Below, piece by piece: positions 59,940 to 64,000 of a DNA stretch of 64,000 nt (the stretch's first letter is position 1; the number at the start of each line of letters is the position of its first letter). The notes beneath the pieces are model-generated. The model was not told the origin of the DNA. It saw only the letters and a program-made list of their open reading frames with translations, and ran no database searches. The stretch comes from Herbaspirillum sp. WKF16 (GTDB taxonomy: Bacteria; Pseudomonadota; Gammaproteobacteria; Burkholderiales; Burkholderiaceae_D): NCBI RefSeq assembly GCF_028993615.1, contig NZ_CP118632.1:248001-312000 (forward strand). The letters run 5' to 3'. Made by a program: the position numbers and the translations under genes.

Positions 59940-60515
59940 TCAGGCGCGCAGCGCCCGCGCGCGCAGCCGCGCCAGCGTGCGCATGAAGACCTCAGGGTCG
60001 TCCACCGCGCGCGCCAGCACCAGCGCGCCCTGGATGGCGCCCACGGTGTCCTCGGCCAGCTCCGCCGCCGGCAGCTCGGCGTGGCCGGCGCGCAGCAGGG
60101 CGCCGTGCAGCGATCCGGCCCAGGCGGTGAAGTAGTTCTTCACCGCCAGCGCGAAGCGGTCGCGCGTGGACGAGAGCGCGAACACGCCGACGATGCACAC
60201 CTTGCGGCCCGACAGGAAGTAGTTGGCGCACTCGTCGAACATGCGCGCCACGCCGGCCGCGGGGTCGGCCTCGTCACGCAGCGGCGCGAACACGTTGAGC
60301 TCGAACCAGTGGTCGATGTGGGCCAGCACCGCCTGCGCCATCTCCTCCTTGCCGCCGGGGAAGTAGTGGTACAGGCTGCCCTTGCCCAGCCCGGTGCCCT
60401 CGGTGATGCGCGCCAGGCTGGCGCCGTCGTAGCCGTGGGCGCGGAACACCTCGGCCAGCACCGGCACCAGGGCGGCGCGTTCGGCCGCGGTCTTGCCGTT
60501 TGCCGCTGGCGCCAT
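59940..60515 (-). CDS. TetR/AcrR-family regulator
   Basis: A 191-residue TetR protein. The HTH is at about residues 10-57 (LVPVLAEVFRAHGYDGASLARIT, TGLGKGSLYHYFPGGKEEMA), then a TetR_C-type ligand domain with a Cys/Ser-rich segment (RKVCIVGVFALSSTRD). Its ATG overlaps the stop codon of the DUF1348 gene by one base (TGATG), so the pair is translationally coupled. It is most likely an autoregulator acting at the palindrome at 61055-61076 upstream of the pair. Confidence 0.92.
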   Translation of the reverse strand: MAPAANGKTAAERAALVPVLAEVFRAHGYDGASLARITEGTGLGKGSLYHYFPGGKEEMAQAVLAHIDHWFELNVFAPLRDEADPAAGVARMFDECANYFLSGRKVCIVGVFALSSTRDRFALAVKNYFTAWAGSLHGALLRAGHAELPAAELAEDTVGAIQGALVLARAVDDPEVFMRTLARLRARALRA

Positions 60516-60991
60516 CAGAGTCCCAGTTCGGACAGGCCGGGATGGTCGGCCGGGCGGGGCGCCGAGCGGTCCCAGTGGAATTTGCGGTCGGACGCGGCGA
60601 TCGGCAGGTCGTTGATCGAGGCATGGCGCGCGCGCATCAGGCCGTTCTCATCGAATTCCCAGTTCTCGTTGCCATAGGAGCGGAACCAGTTGCCGGAGTC
60701 GTCGCGCCATTCATAGGCGAAGCGCACGGCGATGCGATTGCCCTCGAAGGCCCAGATCTCCTTGATCAGGCGGTACTCCTGCTCGCGCTTCCATTTGCGG
60801 CTCAGGAACCCGACGATCTCGGCGCGGCCGTTGACGAAGTCGGCGCGGTTGCGCCAGCGGCTGTCCTCGGTATAGGCCAGCGAGACGCGCTGGGGATCGC
60901 AGGAGTTCCACGCATCCTCGGCGGCGCGCGCCTTCTGGATCGCGGTTTCGCGGGTGAATGGCGGCAGCGGCGGGCGTTGTGCGGTGGTCAT
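60515..60991 (-). CDS. DUF1348 / NTF2-like family protein
   Basis: A 158-residue protein of the SnoaL/NTF2-like fold. The hallmark DUF1348 pattern is visible: [83 protein letters not shown] and DRKFHWDR near the end. The chemistry is unknown; related folds are isomerases or hydratases. It is the first gene of a two-gene operon with the TetR regulator, with a good AAGGAGCC ribosome binding site. Confidence 0.9.
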   Translation of the reverse strand: MTTAQRPPLPPFTRETAIQKARAAEDAWNSCDPQRVSLAYTEDSRWRNRADFVNGRAEIVGFLSRKWKREQEYRLIKEIWAFEGNRIAVRFAYEWRDDSGNWFRSYGNENWEFDENGLMRARHASINDLPIAASDRKFHWDRSAPRPADHPGLSELGL

Positions 60992-61054
60992 GGCTAGGCT
61001 CCTTGAATGGCCGGCGAGCGGCGCCGGTCCCTGGTCCGGGATGGGTTTACATAA

Positions 61055-61076
61055 TTTTGTACCGATGGGTACAAAA
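61055..61076 (-). promoter_or_regulatory. Palindromic operator of the DUF1348-TetR operon
   Basis: TTTTGTACC (61055-61063), spacer GATG, GGTACAAAA (61068-61076): 9-bp perfect arms. It lies 64 bp before the DUF1348 ATG inside an AT-rich patch with a TACAAAAT -10-like stretch, as expected of a TetR autorepressor site. Confidence 0.7.
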
Positions 61077-61280
61077 ATTATTCTACCGAGTTTTCGGCCG
61101 GCGTGCGCAGCCGGGTGCGCATTTGCGGAGCATGACGGGCTGTATGCCTTGCCTGGGGATGCAACTGTGCCGTTGCCGGGCTCGAACCGGTGCGGTCATG
61201 CACTGCTGAAATGACGATGGAACTGCTGAGGAGGGACTGCGGGGAAGGGAACTGCCGAGGGGAGAGGCGGGTGCTGCGGC

Positions 61281-61317
61281 ATTTGAATGCCATGAACCTG
61301 GTTCATGGCATTCAAAT
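61281..61317 (-). terminator. Perfect 37-bp hairpin after the HU gene
   Basis: ATTTGAATGCCATGAACC (61281-61298), one central base, GGTTCATGGCATTCAAAT (61300-61317), 7 bp beyond the HU stop codon. It lacks a downstream T-run on the minus strand, so it may be an unusual terminator or a protein-binding site. Confidence 0.5.
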
Positions 61318-61324
61318 TCATGAA

Positions 61325-61609
61325 TTATTTCTTCTTCTTGTTCACGGCTTCCTTGAAAGCCTTGCCAGCCGAGAACTTGACGGTGGTCGCAGCGGCGATC
61401 TTGATTTCTTCGCCGGTTTGCGGGTTACGGCCGGTGCGGGCAGCGCGCTTGCCGGTCGAGAAGGAACCGAAGCCAACCAATTGCACGGTATCGCCCTTGG
61501 TCACGGCCTTGATGATGTTCTCGATGACGGAGTCCAGCGCGCGCTGAGCTGCAGCCTTGGAGATCTCGGTGTCGGCGGCGATAACGTCAACCAATTCAGA
61601 TTTGTTCAC
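61325..61609 (-). CDS. hupB: HU-family DNA-binding protein
   Basis: A 94-residue HU protein. [25 protein letters not shown] starts the helical dimer region, and [26 protein letters not shown] forms the DNA-binding beta-arms with the Pro that intercalates. The tail is KKKK. The start is GTG 61609, judged from the conserved NKSEL N-terminus and AAAGGA upstream; the frame to 61672 is not part of the family. It binds and bends DNA as a homodimer or with other HU copies. It stands alone on the minus strand next to the mraZ division cluster. Confidence 0.94.
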   Translation of the reverse strand: MNKSELVDVIAADTEISKAAAQRALDSVIENIIKAVTKGDTVQLVGFGSFSTGKRAARTGRNPQTGEEIKIAAATTVKFSAGKAFKEAVNKKKK

Positions 61610-61832
61610 TTTAAAATTCCTTTCACTGTTAAGGTGCCGAGATTTTAGCACTGTAATGCGGCGGATCAGCAAGCCCTATCTGCGTTTTCAGCCGATCTGA
61701 CCTGCTTGAATCCCCCCTCGATTGAAAAATATCGATGTGTTTCGAGCGAGCCTGCAAAGGTCGCTTTTTGAATCGACATTTCCAAAACACCGGATAGTAA
61801 AAGTAGGTCGGCATCCAAGTCAAAGCAAAAAC

Positions 61833-61855
61833 GCGCCGGTTACACAATTTGGCGA
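61833..61855. repeat. Direct repeat copy 1 (GTTACACAATTTGGCGA)
   Basis: GCGCCGGTTACACAATTTGG then CGA. About 21 of 23 positions match copy 2 at 61971-61992. Confidence 0.65.
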
Positions 61856-61970
61856 GCGCAGGTTGCGCTGCAAAATCCTCTGCGCATTTCATCGGCTCGC
61901 AAAAATCGCCGGCCGCTGTTCCACCCCGGGGCATGCCGTCCCGACAAGCCCGGCGACCGCGCGCAAATCC

Positions 61971-61992
61971 GCGCCGTTACGCAATTTGGCGA
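61971..61992. repeat. Direct repeat copy 2 (GTTACGCAATTTGGCGA)
   Basis: GCGCCGTTACGCAATTTGGC then GA, 138 bp after copy 1. A GCAANNTGGCGATAANC variant also occurs at 52849-52865 upstream of the AraC gene. Confidence 0.65.
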
Positions 61993-62143
61993 TAAACACA
62001 TGTGTATATCTCAGGTTGCACTTTCAATGACAATTCTAAGTCCTTCATTTTCTTCAGGAAACTGCTTGCGACGCGGTTTTAAGGATGTGCGCTAAGTCTT
62101 TGACTTTATTGGCAAAATCCCGGTTTTTCCCTGCGTATACCGC

Positions 62144-62210
62144 TTGACCTGTATTAGTGCATCCTCTAAAGTGGGCGGCAGTGTCAAAAAGTGTTTTTTT
62201 GTGGGGAATT
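62144..62210 (+). promoter_or_regulatory. mraZ promoter with 10-bp-periodic MraZ boxes
   Basis: Promoter TTGACC (62144-62149), 16-bp spacer, TCTAAA (62166-62171). Then four boxes in strict 10-bp register: AGTGGGCGGC (62171), AGTGTCAAAA (62181), AGTGTTTTTT (62191), TGTGGGGAAT (62201). MraZ proteins are known to bind tandem (G)TGGG-like repeats spaced by 10 bp at their own promoter and repress it. Confidence 0.75.
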
Positions 62211-62292
62211 TTGCAAATTCGTTTGCATTGCACCGCCATCGAAGAGCACGCGATCAGCAATCTCACTCGCCGCAGGCGAAGGAAAAAACACA

Positions 62293-62721
62293 GTGTTTCA
62301 GGGCGCTTCAGCACTCAATCTCGATGCCAAAGGACGGATGACCATTCCGGCCAAGCATCGTGACGCCTTGATTGTGCAGTGCGAAGGGCGCGCCACGCTG
62401 ACGCGCCACCCGCACGGCTGCCTGCTGTTCTTCCCGCGCCCGACCTGGGAGGCGCACCGCGACCAGATCGCCGCCTGGCCGATGTCGGCCCGCGCGTGGC
62501 AGCGCATCTTCCTGGGCAATGCCCAGGACGTGGAGCTCGACAGCGCCGGCCGCATCCTGGTGGCGCCGGAGCTGCGTGGCGCGGTCGGCCTGCAGCGCGA
62601 CGTGATGTTGCTGGGCATGGGCAGCCATTTCGAAATCTGGGATGCCGCCAAGCTGGCCGAAAGCGAAGCCGAGGCCGTGGCGGGCGGCATGCCCGATGTG
62701 TTGAGCAATTTTTCCTTCTGA
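62293..62721 (+). CDS. mraZ: Transcriptional regulator MraZ
   Basis: A 142-residue MraZ protein of two SpoVT/AbrB-like repeats. [23 protein letters not shown] is the first DNA-binding repeat and [18 protein letters not shown] the second. The start is GTG 62293 with GAAGGA upstream; the frame is open 34 codons earlier without family similarity. MraZ is a ring-shaped repressor of the division and cell-wall (dcw) cluster. It binds the boxes at its promoter, forming a feedback loop, and rsmH follows 12 bp downstream. Confidence 0.95.
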   Translation: MFQGASALNLDAKGRMTIPAKHRDALIVQCEGRATLTRHPHGCLLFFPRPTWEAHRDQIAAWPMSARAWQRIFLGNAQDVELDSAGRILVAPELRGAVGLQRDVMLLGMGSHFEIWDAAKLAESEAEAVAGGMPDVLSNFSF

Positions 62722-62733
62722 CGGTCGGTCGAG

Positions 62734-63699
62734 ATGAATCTGCAACCGGTGCCCGAGCTGCAGCACCGCACCGTGCTGTTGGAAGAAGCCGTGGACATGC
62801 TGGCCATCGAAGGCCTGCGTGCCGACGGCGTGTATCTGGACGGTACGTTCGGACGCGGCGGCCACAGCCGCGCCATCCTGGCCAAGCTGGGACCGCGCGG
62901 CAGGCTGATCGCATTTGACAAAGACCCGTTGGCCATCGCCACGGCGGAGAAGATCGACGACGCTCGCTTCGAGATCGTCCACGACAGCTTCGCCACGCTG
63001 GACGAGGCGCTTGCCGCACGCGGCATCGCCGAGGTCGACGGGGTATTGATGGATTTGGGTATTTCGTCGCCGCAGGTGGATGACGCCGCGCGCGGCTTCA
63101 GTTTTCGCTTGGATGGCCCGCTGGACATGCGCATGGATACCACGCGCGGCGTGTCGGCAGCGGATTGGCTGGCAACGGCGGACGAACAGACGATTGCAAA
63201 GGTGATTCGAGATTATGGGGAAGAACGGTTTGCTGTTCAGATTGCAAAGAAGATTGTTGCTGGCCGGGCAATCGAGCCAATTTCAAGCACACGACAGCTT
63301 GCCGCGCTCGTGGCACAAGCCGTCAAAACCCGCGAGAAAGGCAAAGACCCGGCCACTCGTACATTTCAGGCTGTACGGATTTTCGTCAATCAAGAGCTTG
63401 AAGAACTCGAAGTAGGACTGGAGAAAGCGTTTCGGCAGATGGCGCAGCACGGGAGATTGGTCGTGATCAGCTTTCACTCGCTGGAAGACCGCATCGTCAA
63501 GCAGTTCATGGCATCCAAAGCCCATGCGCCGCAGCCTGACCGCCGCCTGCCGATTCGTGCGATCGACCTGCCGCGCGCGCCCGCGCGCCTGTTGTCGCGG
63601 GTCATGCCCGGCGAGGCCGAAGTGACGGCCAACCCGCGCGCCCGCTCGGCGGTGATGCGCGGCCTCGAACTCCTGGCGGCGGAAGGGGCATCCCCATGA
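62734..63699 (+). CDS. rsmH: 16S rRNA (cytosine1402-N4)-methyltransferase RsmH
   Basis: A 321-residue protein of usual length for RsmH (formerly MraW). It starts with [39 protein letters not shown], the SAM-binding core, and has [35 protein letters not shown] and [17 protein letters not shown]. It methylates C1402 N4 in the ribosomal decoding centre. Its last bases overlap the ftsL start (ATGA), so the genes are translationally coupled. Confidence 0.96.
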   Translation: MNLQPVPELQHRTVLLEEAVDMLAIEGLRADGVYLDGTFGRGGHSRAILAKLGPRGRLIAFDKDPLAIATAEKIDDARFEIVHDSFATLDEALAARGIAEVDGVLMDLGISSPQVDDAARGFSFRLDGPLDMRMDTTRGVSAADWLATADEQTIAKVIRDYGEERFAVQIAKKIVAGRAIEPISSTRQLAALVAQAVKTREKGKDPATRTFQAVRIFVNQELEELEVGLEKAFRQMAQHGRLVVISFHSLEDRIVKQFMASKAHAPQPDRRLPIRAIDLPRAPARLLSRVMPGEAEVTANPRARSAVMRGLELLAAEGASP

Positions 63700-63968
63700 C
63701 CGGCCGCCTGTGCATCTTCCTGAGCATGTTGCTGGTGGGCTGCGCCCTCTCGGTGGTGAGCGCGCAGTACCGCGCGCGCAGCCTGTTCATCGAACTGGAG
63801 CGCGCCCAGACCGCGGCGCGCCAGCTTGACGTCGACTGGGCGCAATTGCAGCTGGATCAATCCACGCTGGGCAAGAACGCCCGCATCGAAGAGCTCGCCC
63901 GGCGCGACCTCGGCATGATGCCGCTGACCGCGGCGCGCACCCAATACCTGACCGTGGGGGGCAAATGA
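63696..63968 (+). CDS. ftsL: Cell division protein FtsL
   Basis: A 90-residue bitopic division protein. The N-terminal membrane helix is [21 protein letters not shown], followed by a periplasmic coiled-coil with a leucine pattern ([28 protein letters not shown]) and a conserved tail ([17 protein letters not shown]). It works with FtsB and FtsQ at the septum. It overlaps rsmH and ftsI by 4 bp each. Confidence 0.93.
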   Translation: MTGRLCIFLSMLLVGCALSVVSAQYRARSLFIELERAQTAARQLDVDWAQLQLDQSTLGKNARIEELARRDLGMMPLTAARTQYLTVGGK

Positions 63969-64000
63969 CCCGGATGCCCCCGCGCACCAATGTCCCCGGC
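63965..64000 (+). CDS. ftsI: Peptidoglycan transpeptidase FtsI, first 12 codons (partial)
   Basis: ATG 63965 overlaps the ftsL stop in the usual ATGA arrangement. Only [12 protein letters not shown] is visible before the window ends. The call rests on the invariable dcw gene order (mraZ, rsmH, ftsL, ftsI) rather than the protein itself. Confidence 0.65.
   Translation, partial: MTRMPPRTNVPG

Larger units (their letters stand above)
60992..61324. other. 333-bp region between the DUF1348 and HU genes
   Basis: Holds the TetR operator/promoter at 61048-61085 and a perfect hairpin at 61281-61317 near the HU stop. Short frames at 60954-61214 have no coding character. Confidence 0.5.
61610..62292. 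other. 683-bp AT-rich region between the HU gene and mraZ
   Basis: No convincing gene; frames at 61722-62030 and 62054-62314 lack family features. It contains a minus-strand -10-like TAAAAT for HU (61642-61647), a pair of direct repeats (61833-61855 and 61971-61992), and the mraZ promoter with its operator boxes. Confidence 0.55.

Noticed and set aside
61722..62314. Frames of about 100 codons upstream of mraZ on both strands
   Set aside because: No ribosome binding sites, no domains, and overlap with the mraZ promoter and operator boxes.
1..64000. tRNA genes, CRISPR arrays, insertion sequences, prophage
   Set aside because: Looked for by eye; no tRNA-like cloverleaf, spaced repeat array, transposase or phage gene was seen.

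Overview
The window looks like a chromosomal segment of a GC-rich betaproteobacterium, most likely Burkholderiales/Oxalobacteraceae of the Herbaspirillum type. This is inferred from codon use, the class A RNase P RNA, the mraZ-rsmH-ftsL-ftsI start of the division cluster with a GTG-started mraZ, and the paralogue mix (many LysR genes, an HAE1 efflux operon, a FadN-type beta-oxidation cluster). No 16S rRNA gene, tRNA, CRISPR array, prophage or insertion sequence was seen.

Region by region. 1-3.9 kb: the tail of an amidohydrolase, a LysR regulator, nudB, an EEP-fold phosphodiesterase and clsB. 4.1-14.3 kb: fatty-acid/PHB chemistry, with a beta-ketothiolase, hslR, a small conserved-looking gene, then a TetR regulator leading a beta-oxidation run (acyl-CoA dehydrogenase, fused hydroxyacyl-CoA dehydrogenase/enoyl-CoA hydratase, thiolase, enoyl-CoA isomerase-like protein). 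A DUF559 nuclease-fold gene bounded by inverted GC-rich palindromes interrupts this run. 14.3-26.8 kb: an accessory mix of LysR, RidA, OsmC, an EamA transporter, a Cys-motif miniprotein, a GAF-GGDEF cyclase, a VOC protein, a YheO regulator/ammonia-lyase/CHMI operon, CDP-diacylglycerol diphosphatase, a LysR/SDR pair, an Hsp70-like protein and an aldo/keto reductase.

26.9-39.9 kb is the most distinctive stretch. A CHASE2 adenylate cyclase is followed by a two-partner secretion pair (TpsB, TpsA) and a secreted FecR-domain protein. Convergent to these is a metallo-beta-lactamase-fold protein with a class II cyclic-nucleotide phosphodiesterase signature, and then comes a GAF-HD-GYP protein. Cyclic-nucleotide synthesis and predicted breakdown therefore flank a surface-adhesin cassette.

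40-53 kb: a membrane-anchored ClpP-like protein, a SulP transporter, DUF1993, and a hydrolase-adaptor-pump-outer membrane channel operon opposite a LysR gene. The hydrolase has Asp where hormone-sensitive-lipase-family enzymes have the nucleophilic Ser. 53-61 kb: AraC with an aldo/keto reductase, an HpaI-type aldolase, dadA, rnpB, a 3-hydroxyisobutyryl-CoA hydrolase-like gene, and a TetR/DUF1348 pair with a clear operator. 61-64 kb: an HU gene, a long AT-rich spacer, then mraZ (with its own operator boxes), rsmH, ftsL and the first codons of ftsI.

All calls come from reading the sequence and translations. No database search was run, so family names rest on motifs and architecture.
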